Source: Acinetobacter parvus DSM 16617 = CIP 108168 (GTDB lineage Bacteria; Pseudomonadota; Gammaproteobacteria; Pseudomonadales; Moraxellaceae). Taken from it: 64,000 nucleotides of DNA. The notes under the pieces are model-generated. The model was not told where the DNA came from. It did no database searches and saw nothing but the letters and a program-made list of their open reading frames with translations. The stretch's first letter is position 1. The number at the start of each line of letters is the position of its first letter. Location of the stretch: the NCBI RefSeq assembly GCF_000368025.1, contig NZ_KB849212.1, forward strand, positions 1,072,733 to 1,136,732, read 5' to 3'. Shown here piece by piece: positions 36,293 through 46,990 of this stretch. The translations under genes and the position numbers were made by a program.

Positions 36293-36736
36293 ATGTTAGA
36301 TGTAGGGATGTCCGAACTTTTGGTGTTCGGCATTATTGCCTTGCTGGTACTTGGACCAGAAAAGCTGCCACAGGCTGCTCGGTTTGTGGGTAAATGGTAT
36401 GGCAAAATCAAGCGTATCGTCAGTAATGTTCAAAATGATCTGGATCGGGAACTGCGCTTATCTGAACTACGCGAGCAGATGCAGCAAGAAATGCAACGTA
36501 TTGCTGAACTAGAACAAAAAATGCAAGCTCAAATGTCTGAGCTCGAACAACAAAAACGAGAAATGTTTGTTCAACCAAGCAAACAAGAACAAACAACAGA
36601 TAACATTAGTTATCCTACTTATCACTATATGAAAGAGCATTCTTCATATGTATATGTGGAAAAAAATATTCAAAAGGCTCAGACCACTATTTTTCCTGCA
36701 CCAGATCATCAACCTGAATTCAAGGTGGCTGTATGA
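36293..36736 (+). CDS. tatB: Sec-independent translocase protein TatB
   Basis: The 147-residue protein has the TatB pattern: a membrane helix opening DVGMSELLVFGIIALLVLGP with the conserved Glu and Gly-Pro, then a long amphipathic coiled-coil-like segment (about residues 45-95). TatB with TatC recognises twin-arginine signals. It overlaps tatC by 4 bp (ATGA). Confidence 0.94.
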   Translation: MLDVGMSELLVFGIIALLVLGPEKLPQAARFVGKWYGKIKRIVSNVQNDLDRELRLSELREQMQQEMQRIAELEQKMQAQMSELEQQKREMFVQPSKQEQTTDNISYPTYHYMKEHSSYVYVEKNIQKAQTTIFPAPDHQPEFKVAV

Positions 36737-37518
36737 GTTCATCTTCAACACATCAACTACCACCAGCAGACGTGATTGATCAACAGCAAGAAATTCCACT
36801 TGAAGAGATGCCCATCACCAGACATTTAATGATTCTGCGGCGACATTTATTTAAGATCGTCGGCATTTTACTGCTGCTGTTTTTTTGTCTGTTACCCTTT
36901 GCCAACCGCACCTATCAGCTTCTTTCGGAGCCATTGAGAGCACAGCTTCCCATGAGCTCATCCATGATTGCAACCGATGTGACTGCAACCTTTATGGCGC
37001 CCTTTAAGCTGAACTTTTTTGTGGCGCTGATGTTGGCAATGCCCTTTATCATTTACCAGATTTGGGCTTTTGCCAAACCTGCATTGTATGAACGGGAAAA
37101 AACGTTGGCACTGCCATTGCTGATCAGTAGCATTACCCTGTTTTATGCAGGAATTGCATTTGCATATTTTGTTGCATTACCTTCGATTTTACATTTTTTC
37201 ATCAGTGTTTCACCTGAAACTGTAGCGCCAATGACAGATATCAATAGCTATCTAGCGTTCTGTTTAAAACTATTTCTCGTATTTGGTTTAACCTTCGAAA
37301 TTCCAGTGATTACACTGCTTTTGATTCTGATTGGAGTCGTGAGTACACAAAGTCTGATTGAGAAACGAAGATTTATCATTGTTGGTTGTTTTTTCGTAGC
37401 AATGTTTGTTACACCACCTGATGCTATTTCTATGATCATGTTAGCCGTTCCGATGTGGTTATTGTTTGAGATTGGATTATTTTTTGGCAAGATTATCGAA
37501 AAAAGAAAAACGGCATAA
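36733..37518 (+). CDS. tatC: Sec-independent translocase protein TatC
   Basis: The 261-residue protein has six predicted membrane helices and the TatC features: EMPITRHLMILRRH near residue 25, FMAPFKLNF near 87 and YQIWAFAKPALYEREK near 110. It binds the twin-arginine signal peptide. It completes the tatABC operon, which ends in a strong terminator. A predicted Tat substrate is encoded 166 bp downstream. Confidence 0.96.
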   Translation: MSSSSTHQLPPADVIDQQQEIPLEEMPITRHLMILRRHLFKIVGILLLLFFCLLPFANRTYQLLSEPLRAQLPMSSSMIATDVTATFMAPFKLNFFVALMLAMPFIIYQIWAFAKPALYEREKTLALPLLISSITLFYAGIAFAYFVALPSILHFFISVSPETVAPMTDINSYLAFCLKLFLVFGLTFEIPVITLLLILIGVVSTQSLIEKRRFIIVGCFFVAMFVTPPDAISMIMLAVPMWLLFEIGLFFGKIIEKRKTA

Positions 37519-37534
37519 TTTCCACAGTATTGAG

Positions 37535-37562
37535 AAACAGGTCTTAAGACCTGTTTTTTTAT
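37535..37562 (+). terminator. tatABC terminator
   Basis: Perfect eleven-base inverted repeat AAACAGGTCTT with AAGACCTGTTT (37535-37556) and a run of seven T. By pairing, the functional stem would be about nine bases with a small loop. Confidence 0.9.
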
Positions 37563-37684
37563 GGTTATTTATCAATTGATTTTTCACAAATTTGTCATAC
37601 CAGTGTAAATCCACCGTCACATTAAAACACTAAGTTTGTGGAGGACAAACTTTTAGAACAACGTTATTTTTTAGGAAAAATTCC

Positions 37685-39883
37685 ATGACCGAGCTATCGC
37701 CATATCATGAAGATCAAGAATTGGATAACAACACATCGGATAATATTCATTTCCGTGACATTTTAGAACAGCACATTAGCCGCCGTAGTCTCATCACTAA
37801 AACTGCGAGTGGTGCTGTTGCATTAACTTTAGCATCGACATTAACTGGCTGTAACGACGACGATAATAACTCGAGCAATAACGGTGGAACATCGCCAACA
37901 CCTGTTGATCCAAATAAAAAACCAGAAAAATTAAACTTTTCTCCTGTTGCTAAAAATTTAAATGACATCGTAACAGTGCCTGAAGGTTATGAAGCAACTG
38001 TACTTTATGCTTTAGGGGATTCAATCAATCCTGCTTACGGTGCGTGGGATGATAACAATATTCCTTCAGGTTTAAGTTTTGAATATCGTTCTGGTGACTG
38101 CCATGATGGTATGACATTTTTTGGTTTAAATAGCTCAACTCAACGTTTCGATGCAAATGTATCTGAACGTGGTTTATTAGTTATGAACCATGAATATATC
38201 AATCCAACCTTCCTTCACCCTAAGGGACCAACGAAAGTTGATGGTCGTCGACCTGAAGATGAAGTCATTCGTGAAGTGAATGCTCACGGTGTTTCTGTGA
38301 TAGAAATCAAAAAAGATAAAACAACAAATAAAGTAGAAGTGGTTAAAAACTCTGTATTTAACCGCCGTATTACAGGTTCTTCCGTTATGGATTTTGCTGG
38401 TGCTGCTGCGGGCTCACCCCTTCTGGCTACTACCTACTCTCCAGCAGCTCGTCAAACTCGCGGTACGCATAATAACTGCGGTAATGGTTACACACCTTGG
38501 GGAACCTACCTGACGACTGAAGAAAACTTCATTGGTTATTTCGCACGTAGCACAACTGACGATACTTTACGTCGCCCAGAAGAAATCATTGCGCTTAAAC
38601 GCTATGGTTTAAAAGCAGGTTCAAGCTCTCGTTATGGCTGGGAAACAGTAAAGGCTGGTGTACTTTCACAAGATCTTTATGATCGCTGGAATGCAGATGT
38701 AAAAGCTGAAACAGCGGAAAAAGATTACCGTAATGCACCAAATACATTTGGTTGGATTGTAGAAATTGATCCATTCGATGGTCGTCAAAATCCTGTTAAA
38801 CGTACATCTTTAGGTCGTTTTGCACATGAAGATTGTCGTACTAGTCGTGTCATTGCAGGAGAAAATCTTGCTTTTTATATGGGTGACGACTCTCGTGGAG
38901 AATATATCTACAAGTTTGTATCTGATGCAAAATGGGATCCAAAAGATATCAATGGTGGCTATGCTGCTGGTGATAAATACATGAATGCAGGTAAACTTTA
39001 TGTTGCCAAATTCAATAATGACGGTACGGGTCAATGGATTGAGTTAGCCTTTGGTAAAAATGGTTTGAACCAAAGCAATTCAGTCTATCCATTTAGCTCA
39101 CAAGCTGATGTTGTCACTTTTGCCCGTTTAGCAGCTGATGCAGTTGGCGCAACAAAAATGGATCGTCCAGAGTGGTGTGCGGTTAACCCAGTCAATGGTG
39201 AAGTCTACGTTACATTAACCAACAACTCGAACCGCGGTACTAGCTATCCAACTGATGCAGCAAATCCACGTAATTATGAAGACAAATATGCTGGTACAAA
39301 AACCAATAAAGGTAATGTAAACGGTCATATTATTCGCTTGCGTGAAACAGCTGATAAAACAACTGCTGAAAGCTTCAACTGGGATATCTATCTATTTGGT
39401 GCTGAGGCATCTGGAGCTGCAAACATCAACCTTTCAGGTTTGACAGATAATAATGATCTTTCAAGCCCTGATGGTATGTGGTTTGACCCTCGTGGCATTC
39501 TATGGATTCAAACGGACGATGGTGCATATACTGATGTAACGAACTGTATGATGCTAGCTGCACTTCCAGGTCAAGTTGGAGATGGAGCAAAAGCAACGAC
39601 TTCAAATGGTACTGAAACCTTAGTTGGTAAGAAAGTAACAGATGAAACCCTGCGTCGCTTCCTTGTAGGACCTAAAGAGTGTGAAATTACAGGTGTAACA
39701 ATGACACCTGATTACAAAGCAATCTTTATTAATGTTCAGCATCCAGGTGAAGACTCTGCAGACTATGCATCCCCTTCAAGTAACTGGCCAGCAACTCAAA
39801 CGAACCCAAGCAACAAAACTGCACGTCCACGTTCAGCGACTGTTGTGATCACTCGTAAAGATGGTGGTGTGATTTTGGGTTAA
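37685..39883 (+). CDS. PhoX-like (DUF839) Tat-exported phosphatase
   Basis: The 732-residue protein has a twin-arginine signal at residues 33-55 (SRRSLITK, then a hydrophobic stretch ending LTGC). The final Cys suggests a possible Tat lipoprotein. The mature part matches DUF839/PhoX-family proteins: VPEGYEATVLYALGD, MNHEY, DGMWFDPRGILWIQTD and MTPDYKAIFINVQHPGE. PhoX enzymes are calcium/iron-dependent alkaline phosphatases. Activity is inferred by family. The gene directly follows tatABC but has its own promoter region. Confidence 0.88.
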   Translation: MTELSPYHEDQELDNNTSDNIHFRDILEQHISRRSLITKTASGAVALTLASTLTGCNDDDNNSSNNGGTSPTPVDPNKKPEKLNFSPVAKNLNDIVTVPEGYEATVLYALGDSINPAYGAWDDNNIPSGLSFEYRSGDCHDGMTFFGLNSSTQRFDANVSERGLLVMNHEYINPTFLHPKGPTKVDGRRPEDEVIREVNAHGVSVIEIKKDKTTNKVEVVKNSVFNRRITGSSVMDFAGAAAGSPLLATTYSPAARQTRGTHNNCGNGYTPWGTYLTTEENFIGYFARSTTDDTLRRPEEIIALKRYGLKAGSSSRYGWETVKAGVLSQDLYDRWNADVKAETAEKDYRNAPNTFGWIVEIDPFDGRQNPVKRTSLGRFAHEDCRTSRVIAGENLAFYMGDDSRGEYIYKFVSDAKWDPKDINGGYAAGDKYMNAGKLYVAKFNNDGTGQWIELAFGKNGLNQSNSVYPFSSQADVVTFARLAADAVGATKMDRPEWCAVNPVNGEVYVTLTNNSNRGTSYPTDAANPRNYEDKYAGTKTNKGNVNGHIIRLRETADKTTAESFNWDIYLFGAEASGAANINLSGLTDNNDLSSPDGMWFDPRGILWIQTDDGAYTDVTNCMMLAALPGQVGDGAKATTSNGTETLVGKKVTDETLRRFLVGPKECEITGVTMTPDYKAIFINVQHPGEDSADYASPSSNWPATQTNPSNKTARPRSATVVITRKDGGVILG

Positions 39884-39900
39884 TCCTAGCGCCACACTCA

Positions 39901-39935
39901 AAAGGCGTTATCGTTTTGCGATAGCGCCTTTTTAT
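39901..39935. terminator. Terminator after the PhoX-like gene
   Basis: Thirteen-base stem with one mismatch, AAAGGCGTTATCG (39901-39913) with CGATAGCGCCTTT (39919-39931), then T-run. It lies against the 3' end of the convergent NRDE gene. Confidence 0.88.
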
Positions 39936-40714
39936 TTCAGCAAATCAATTTTCAGTTCCAACACCTTGCCCTGCGCATCACCTTGTTGTGTTTTTTCAAT
40001 CCATTGCCATTGATCAGTCGTCATTCTTAAAAAATTGGAACATCGTGTGCCATAAATCGGGCTTTGAATAAAAGTCGAAGAAAGTAACTCTTCCATTTCT
40101 TTACTAATCCCCGTATCGGGTAATAAATCTGGGATAATTTTCCGCTCATCTTCCAAAATATCCCATGCAGCATAATTTAGATCATGTTCAGGAATTTGAG
40201 TCTGCTGTAACATCGGCAAGAACTCTTGGGTAAACCGCTTACGCAGATGCTTCGTTTTCTCCCAGTCCTCTGACATTAGACCGTTTGAAACGACATATAC
40301 ACCATTTGCCAAAACCTGTGGTGCTTCTCCCCGATTACTCATGTAAACAGCTTGTTCTCGATCCCCGACAAATAGGTTAAATCCTGCATAATCCTGTTGT
40401 TTGCCTTCCAATTGTTGAGCAAAACGTATAGGTGCTAAATCACTTTCTAAAAAATCTTGAATGAGTTTGCCACGTGAAGTTTCGTAATGATTTTGATCTC
40501 GTCCATTACGAAAATTAGTCACAATCGCCCAGCGACCTGAAGCTGTGACCCCCATCCATGTTCCACCCGATTGCAAATCTTTTCCTGCAATGATCGAACT
40601 ATGCTCCCATGAATGCAGCATTGCACTCGGTCGATGGTAAAATTCATCACGATTTGAAAGTAAACAAAGTGGCATCTCATCTAGCACATGCCATGCAAAA
40701 GCGACAATACACAT
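39932..40714 (-). CDS. NRDE family (TANGO2-like) protein
   Basis: This 260-residue protein begins MCIVAFAWH and contains the naming NRDE motif (LLSNRDEFYHRP) around residue 20, followed by GKDLQSGGTWMGV. The fold is related to Ntn hydrolases, and Cys2 would be the nucleophile if the initiator Met is removed. The family's function in bacteria is unclear; eukaryotic TANGO2 is linked to haem and lipid handling. I chose the ATG at 40714 over a GTG five codons earlier because it places Cys at position 2 and follows AGGA. Confidence 0.86.
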   Translation of the reverse strand: MCIVAFAWHVLDEMPLCLLSNRDEFYHRPSAMLHSWEHSSIIAGKDLQSGGTWMGVTASGRWAIVTNFRNGRDQNHYETSRGKLIQDFLESDLAPIRFAQQLEGKQQDYAGFNLFVGDREQAVYMSNRGEAPQVLANGVYVVSNGLMSEDWEKTKHLRKRFTQEFLPMLQQTQIPEHDLNYAAWDILEDERKIIPDLLPDTGISKEMEELLSSTFIQSPIYGTRCSNFLRMTTDQWQWIEKTQQGDAQGKVLELKIDLLK

Positions 40715-40835
40715 TAATCCTGTTTTCACCCATTTAGCGTCTGTTGACTTTCACATTGAATGTACAACATTTTTCACATCATTCCGCTACAATCTGCTCA
40801 AAACTTAATTTCAAATTCTAAATTGAGGAACAGCG

Positions 40836-41648
40836 ATGCTGACCTATCCAAATATTGATCCAGTGGCACTGAGTTTAGGGCCAGTCAAGGTACACTGGTA
40901 CGGATTGATGTATCTCTTGGCATTTTTATGTGCATGGGGCTTGGCATCTTACCGAGCCAAACAGCGCGATGGCTGGACAGCCGACATGGTGTCCGACTTG
41001 GTGTTCTATGGTGCTTTGGGTGTGGTGCTGGGTGGTCGGGTGGGCTATGTCCTGTTTTACGAGTTCGGCAAGTTTCTAGAAAATCCACTGTGGCTATTTC
41101 AGGTCTGGACTGGGGGCATGAGCTTCCACGGTGGCTTCCTCGGTGTGATGGTCGCCATGCTGTTCTGGTGTCGGAAATACCAAAAAACATGGTTTCAAAC
41201 ACTGGACTTTATTGCCCCCTGTGTACCCACAGGCCTGATGTTTGGTCGTATCGGCAACTTTATTGGTGGTGAGCTATATGGCCGTCAGGTGGCCAATCCT
41301 GATTATCCTTTTGGCATGATTTTCCCAACAGACCCATTGGGCTTGGTTCGTCACCCGTCACAGATTTATCAGGCACTGTGTGAGGGCCTTATCCTGTTTA
41401 TGGTGTTGTGGTGGTTTAGCTCAAAGCCCCGTCCACGTATGGCAGTTTCAGCTTTATTCCTGATGGGCTATGGTGTGGCACGCTTCTTTATGGAATTCTT
41501 CCGCCAGCCCGATGCAGATCAGGGCTTTATCCTGTTTGGCTGGATGACCAAAGGGCAAATTCTCAGCTTCCCAATGATTATTATTGGACTATGGATGATG
41601 TGGTATGCCTACCGTAGAAAAACCTATGACTGGCAAATAACAAAATAA
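40836..41648 (+). CDS. lgt: Prolipoprotein diacylglyceryl transferase
   Basis: The 270-residue, seven-helix inner-membrane enzyme has the Lgt landmarks: VHWYGLMY near the start, [10 protein letters not shown] (catalytic His region, about residue 105) and the signature [14 protein letters not shown] (about 143-156). It adds diacylglycerol to the lipobox Cys of prolipoproteins, which would include several lipoproteins encoded in this window. Monocistronic, with a terminator. Confidence 0.96.
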   Translation: MLTYPNIDPVALSLGPVKVHWYGLMYLLAFLCAWGLASYRAKQRDGWTADMVSDLVFYGALGVVLGGRVGYVLFYEFGKFLENPLWLFQVWTGGMSFHGGFLGVMVAMLFWCRKYQKTWFQTLDFIAPCVPTGLMFGRIGNFIGGELYGRQVANPDYPFGMIFPTDPLGLVRHPSQIYQALCEGLILFMVLWWFSSKPRPRMAVSALFLMGYGVARFFMEFFRQPDADQGFILFGWMTKGQILSFPMIIIGLWMMWYAYRRKTYDWQITK

Positions 41649-41653
41649 AAATG

Positions 41654-41678
41654 ATGGGAGCTGATGCTCCCATTTTTA
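41654..41678 (+). terminator. lgt terminator
   Basis: Perfect eight-base stem ATGGGAGC (41654-41661) with GCTCCCAT (41666-41673), four-base loop, then T-run. Confidence 0.88.
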
Positions 41679-41734
41679 TGGATTTTTTATTATATAAATT
41701 ATATTGTTAGCTTAAACAAATATGAGACAACAAT

Positions 41735-44700
41735 ATGAGTCACTTTATTTCAACCTATATAGACCGTATTAATCATCGTTATCGACTTGGCAATGCGACA
41801 GAACATACCTTTCGTGGCGATCTTGCCCAACTGATTGAATCGATAGTCCCAGATATTACTGCGACCAATGAACCTAAAAGGCAATCTTGTGGCGCACCTG
41901 ACTATATTTTGACAAAGAAAAATATTCCCATTGGCTTTATTGAAGCAAAAGATATCGGTGATAAAGACTTAGACGGATTGAAAAAGACAGGAAATAAAGA
42001 ACAATTTGATCGTTACAAAGCATCATTAAACAATCTTATTTTTACGGACTATCTCAATTTTCATATTTATCAGGATGGCGTATTTATCACTAAAATCGCC
42101 ATTGCTGAGGTGACTGGCAATCATATCCGAGCGCTTCCTGAGAACTTTACTGTCTTTGAAAATCTCATCAAGAATTTTTGTACCCATATTGGACAAACCA
42201 TTAAAAGTCCTAAAAAACTTGCAGAAATGATGGCAGCAAAAGCGCGTCTACTTTCTGATGTGATTGAAAAAGCCTTAACCAGTGATGAAGATAGCTTTGA
42301 GGACAGTACATTAAAAGACCAAAAACAAGCCTTTAAACAAATCCTGATACATGACATTACCCCGAAAGGTTTTGCTGATGTATATGCTCAAACTATTGCT
42401 TACGGTATGTTTGCCGCACGTTTACATGACCCGACCTTACCGACTTTTAGCCGACAGGAAGCGGCGGAACTGATTCCTAAAACCAATCCATTTTTACGCA
42501 AACTATTTGGCTATATTGCGGGCCCTGATATTGATGACCGTATTAAATGGATTGTCGATAGCTTGGTTGATGTTTTTCTACATTGTAATGTACATGAAAT
42601 CCTTAAAAATTATGGGCGTTCCACCAAAATGGAAGACCCGATTATTCACTTTTACGAAACTTTCTTGAGTGAATATGACCCCAAATTGCGTAAAGCTCGT
42701 GGCGTTTGGTACACCCCTGCCCCAGTGGTCAATTTTATTGTGCGTGCCGTAGATGATATTTTAAAAACCGAATTTGGTTTAGCGCAAGGTTTAGCCGATA
42801 CCAGTAAAACCACGATTGAAGTAGAAGCAACAGGTACAGCCATTACCAAAGGTAAAGCCAAAGGCAAGCGTATTACCGAAACCAAAGAAGTGCATAAAGT
42901 GCAAATTCTTGACCCTGCCACAGGTACAGGGACGTTTCTTGCCGAAGTGGTCAAACATATTCATCAAAAATTTGCAGGACAGCAAGGGATATGGAGTAAT
43001 TATGTCGAACAGCATTTATTACCACGTTTAAATGGTTTTGAGCTGCTCATGGCAAGTTATGCGATGGCGCATTTGCAACTTGATTTGTTGCTAACCGATA
43101 CAGGTTATAAACCCAAGCAAGCGCAACGCTTACGAGTGTATTTAACCAACAGTTTAGAAGAAAGCCACCCCGATACAGGCACACTATTTGCCAACTGGTT
43201 AAGTAGCGAAGCCAATGAAGCCAACCATATAAAACGTGATACCCCAGTCATGTGTATTTTGGGGAATCCGCCGTATTCTGTAAGTTCAACCAATAAAGGT
43301 GAATGGATTCAAAACCTTATTGCAGATTATAAAAAGGATTTAAACGAACGAAAAATTAATCTTGATGATGATTACATTAAATTTATTCGCTATGGTCAAT
43401 ATTTTATTGAAAAAAATGGTGAAGGTGTTTTAGCCTACATTTCTAATAATAGCTTTATTGATGGGATTACCCATCGTCAAATGCGTAAAAATTTACTTGA
43501 AACCTTTGATAAAATTTACATTATTGATTTACATGGAAATACTAAGAAAAAAGAAACCACACCTGATGGTCATAAAGATGAAAATGTCTTTGACATCATG
43601 CAAGGCGTATCGATCAACATCTTTATTAAAACAGGTAAAAAGAAAAAAGATGAACTTGCTAAAGTTCTCCATCACGATTTGTTTGGTAGAAGACAATTCA
43701 AATATGAAAGCTTAAATCAATTTTCTATAAACCAAATATCTTGGCAAAACATACACCTAGATGCACCAAATTACTTTTTCGTAAAAAAAGATCTAGAACT
43801 TATCAATCATTACTCAAAATGGTTTAGTGTTGCGGAGTTTTTCAAGATTTTTAGCACAGGTATTGAATCAAAATGTGACGACATCGCTATATCTTTTAAT
43901 AAAACATCTGTTAAAAATATTCTTTCAGATTTTCAAGAATTAAGCTCTCAAGACCTATTAAAAAAATATCAAAGACCAAACTCAAAAGGCTGGTCATATG
44001 AGAATGCGAAAATAGATATACAAAACAATAAACCTGAAATCATAAAAATTTCATATCGTCCTTTTGATATTAGATTTTCAGCATATACTGGATTTTCTAG
44101 TGGATTTATGGGACGTCCTAGAAATGACACCATGAGACATATGATTCATGAAAATTTAGCAATCAGCTCTACACGAAGTAGGAGAAATGATGCAAGCTGT
44201 TATTTCATTACACAAAATATTACCGACAAAAGCATTAGCTCATCGCTGGATAACAATTATATTTTTCCTCTCTATCTTTATAATGACACCACCCAAAATA
44301 CTTTAGACAAGCAAGCGATCCGCACGCCTAATTTAAATCAAGACATTGTCGAACAGATCGCATCCAAGATCGGCTTAAGCTTTACCGATGAAAAAGAAGA
44401 TATCCAAGGCACATTCGCACCAATCGATATTCTCGACTACATCTACGCCGTACTGCATTCACCCAACTACCGAGAAACCTATAAAGAATTTCTAAAAATC
44501 GACTTTCCACGCGTGCCCTATCCAACGCATACCAAAACCTTTATTGAATTGGTCAAACTCGGTGGCGAACTACGGCGCATTCACTTGCTCGAAAGTCCAA
44601 GTGTTGAAAAATATATTACTCAATATCCAATAGATGGCGATAATATCGTGACTAAACCAATATATAAAGATGGTCAAGTCTGGATTAATGACACACAATA

Positions 44701-44893
44701 TTTTAATCATGTCCCCGAAATTGCTTGGCATTTTTATATTGGCGGTTATCAACCTGCTCAAAAATGGCTCAAAGACCGTAAAGATCGGGCTTTAGATTTT
44801 GAAGATATTTTGCATTATCAAAAAATTATTGTGGCGTTGACCGAAACAAATCGGATCATGCAAGAAATAGACACCGTATTAGTAGAGATATAA
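41735..44893 (+). CDS. Single-chain restriction-modification enzyme (nuclease, N6-adenine methylase, specificity)
   Basis: The 1052-residue protein begins with a PD-(D/E)xK nuclease: EHTFRGDL at 23-30, Asp56 in GAPDY, then Glu70-Ala-Lys72. An adenine methyltransferase follows, with motif I DPATGTGTF (Asp393) and motif IV NPPYS (Asn511). The C-terminal 450 residues probably recognise the target. The methylase and specificity parts look like type ISP enzymes, but no helicase domain fits between nuclease and methylase and the chain is some 500 residues shorter. It therefore looks like a type IIG-style enzyme. All three activities are present, so no separate subunits are needed. It is monocistronic, with its own terminator, between core genes lgt and wrbA. 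Confidence 0.85.
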   Translation: MSHFISTYIDRINHRYRLGNATEHTFRGDLAQLIESIVPDITATNEPKRQSCGAPDYILTKKNIPIGFIEAKDIGDKDLDGLKKTGNKEQFDRYKASLNNLIFTDYLNFHIYQDGVFITKIAIAEVTGNHIRALPENFTVFENLIKNFCTHIGQTIKSPKKLAEMMAAKARLLSDVIEKALTSDEDSFEDSTLKDQKQAFKQILIHDITPKGFADVYAQTIAYGMFAARLHDPTLPTFSRQEAAELIPKTNPFLRKLFGYIAGPDIDDRIKWIVDSLVDVFLHCNVHEILKNYGRSTKMEDPIIHFYETFLSEYDPKLRKARGVWYTPAPVVNFIVRAVDDILKTEFGLAQGLADTSKTTIEVEATGTAITKGKAKGKRITETKEVHKVQILDPATGTGTFLAEVVKHIHQKFAGQQGIWSNYVEQHLLPRLNGFELLMASYAMAHLQLDLLLTDTGYKPKQAQRLRVYLTNSLEESHPDTGTLFANWLSSEANEANHIKRDTPVMCILGNPPYSVSSTNKGEWIQNLIADYKKDLNERKINLDDDYIKFIRYGQYFIEKNGEGVLAYISNNSFIDGITHRQMRKNLLETFDKIYIIDLHGNTKKKETTPDGHKDENVFDIMQGVSINIFIKTGKKKKDELAKVLHHDLFGRRQFKYESLNQFSINQISWQNIHLDAPNYFFVKKDLELINHYSKWFSVAEFFKIFSTGIESKCDDIAISFNKTSVKNILSDFQELSSQDLLKKYQRPNSKGWSYENAKIDIQNNKPEIIKISYRPFDIRFSAYTGFSSGFMGRPRNDTMRHMIHENLAISSTRSRRNDASCYFITQNITDKSISSSLDNNYIFPLYLYNDTTQNTLDKQAIRTPNLNQDIVEQIASKIGLSFTDEKEDIQGTFAPIDILDYIYAVLHSPNYRETYKEFLKIDFPRVPYPTHTKTFIELVKLGGELRRIHLLESPSVEKYITQYPIDGDNIVTKPIYKDGQVWINDTQYFNHVPEIAWHFYIGGYQPAQKWLKDRKDRALDFEDILHYQKIIVALTETNRIMQEIDTVLVEI

Positions 44894-44898
44894 AAACC

Positions 44899-44937
44899 AA
44901 AGCCATAGCGGAAAACTATTCTGCTATGGCTTTTATT
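44899..44937. terminator. Terminator between the restriction enzyme and wrbA
   Basis: Perfect eleven-base stem AAAGCCATAGC (44899-44909) with GCTATGGCTTT (44923-44933), 13-base loop, T-rich tail. It serves two convergent genes. Confidence 0.88.
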
Positions 44938-44940
44938 TTA

Positions 44941-45588
<648 letters not shown>

Positions 45589-45648
45589 TTAGCGGTAATA
45601 AGTTCTGTGAAACGCATAGGATTTTGATTAAAACAATAGGATGAACCC

Positions 45649-46911
45649 ATGATCTTCGAACGATATCGAAACAAACTGCCTTTTTTAGAAAAAACATGGT
45701 TTCAATTTATTGTATTTGTGTTACGGCGTTTTAAAGCCGATCGCTGTCAGGAACAGGCGGGTTCCCTCACCTATACCACCCTGTTTGCCGTTGTCCCGAT
45801 GCTGACCGTTTTTCTGGTTATCATTTCCTCCATCAAGGCACTGGAACCTGCCCGACAACAACTGCAACAACTGATCTACAGCAACTTTTTGCCTAAAACT
45901 ACCATTGCCTTTGACAAGGCACTGAACGCATTTACCGAGAAATCCAGTAACCTCACCGTGATTGGGGTGTTATTTCTTTTTGTCACCACCGTACTGATGC
46001 TGTCTTCGATTGAAACCGTTTTCAATCGTATCTGGCGGGTCAAGGAAACCCGTACAGGCCTGATTGGCTTTATGCGTTACTGGACCATTATTTCACTGGG
46101 CCCGATCATTTTAGGCAGTGCGTTTGTACTTTCCTCAACTGTCGCCTCAATGAACATTCTCAGCAACAACTTTGCAGGCTATCAACTCAATGGTTCATTA
46201 ATCTTATGGTTGATTTCATTTCTACTTACGATTGCTGGCTTTTTCATTTTATATTGGACCATTCCAAACCGCACTGTCCCGATCTTTTCAGCAGTGATTG
46301 CCGCCTGTTTTAGTGCAACGGTTTTTGAAACCCTGAAACGTTTATTTGGCTGGATCATGAGCAACTTCACTAGCTATGAAATTGTCTATGGTGCATTCGC
46401 TGCCGTTCCCATTTTCCTGCTCTGGATCTATTTGTCCTGGAACATCATTTTACTGGGTGTGGAAGTCAGCTATGCCCTCACTGCATTTAATTTAGGCAAG
46501 GAGCAAAAGCGCCATCCAATTTTGATGTTACTCGACATGCTGGAGCTGTTTTATAAAAAACAGCAAATCGGTGAAAGTGTCAGTGAAACGGAACTACTGG
46601 ATATTATTGGTCGTGGTGAATTGGGGCGTTTACCTGCCTATATCCTGCAACTTGAAAATCAAAATCTCATCAAGCGCACAGATAAGGATGAATATGTATT
46701 GGTACGGAATTTGGCGCAGATTGATTTCTGGAGTTTCTTTACCGCTCTTCCTTATCCTTTACCTCTACGCCCTGATGTATTCAATGTGCATCAGAATGAT
46801 GAATGGATGGAGCGACTTGGCCCAGCCCTGATTGAAAGCAACGACTATTTGGCGGCTAAACTGTCTATTCCTCTTTCAACCATCTTTGAGATGTCGACAG
46901 AACCGAAATAA
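45649..46911 (+). CDS. YihY/BrkB family inner-membrane protein
   Basis: The 420-residue protein has the YihY domain with about six membrane helices (residues 30-280), including AGSLTYTTLFAVVPML and ETLKRLFGWIMSNFTSYEIVYGAFAAVPIFLLWIYLSW (both split family blocks). A C-terminal cytoplasmic part (about 285-420) resembles the winged-helix extension found in some members. Once mislabelled RNase BN, the family has no settled function. Confidence 0.9.
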   Translation: MIFERYRNKLPFLEKTWFQFIVFVLRRFKADRCQEQAGSLTYTTLFAVVPMLTVFLVIISSIKALEPARQQLQQLIYSNFLPKTTIAFDKALNAFTEKSSNLTVIGVLFLFVTTVLMLSSIETVFNRIWRVKETRTGLIGFMRYWTIISLGPIILGSAFVLSSTVASMNILSNNFAGYQLNGSLILWLISFLLTIAGFFILYWTIPNRTVPIFSAVIAACFSATVFETLKRLFGWIMSNFTSYEIVYGAFAAVPIFLLWIYLSWNIILLGVEVSYALTAFNLGKEQKRHPILMLLDMLELFYKKQQIGESVSETELLDIIGRGELGRLPAYILQLENQNLIKRTDKDEYVLVRNLAQIDFWSFFTALPYPLPLRPDVFNVHQNDEWMERLGPALIESNDYLAAKLSIPLSTIFEMSTEPK

Positions 46912-46918
46912 ATCTGCA

Positions 46919-46955
46919 TAGCCAATGACTTTAACAGGCGAGTCATTGGCTACTT
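46919..46955 (+). terminator. Hairpin after the YihY gene, probable terminator
   Basis: Perfect twelve-base stem TAGCCAATGACT (46919-46930) with AGTCATTGGCTA (46941-46952), ten-base loop, only a weak T-tract. Confidence 0.65.
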
Positions 46956-46990
46956 TCAGACTTAACCCGCAGCATGTTGTAAATGCATGA

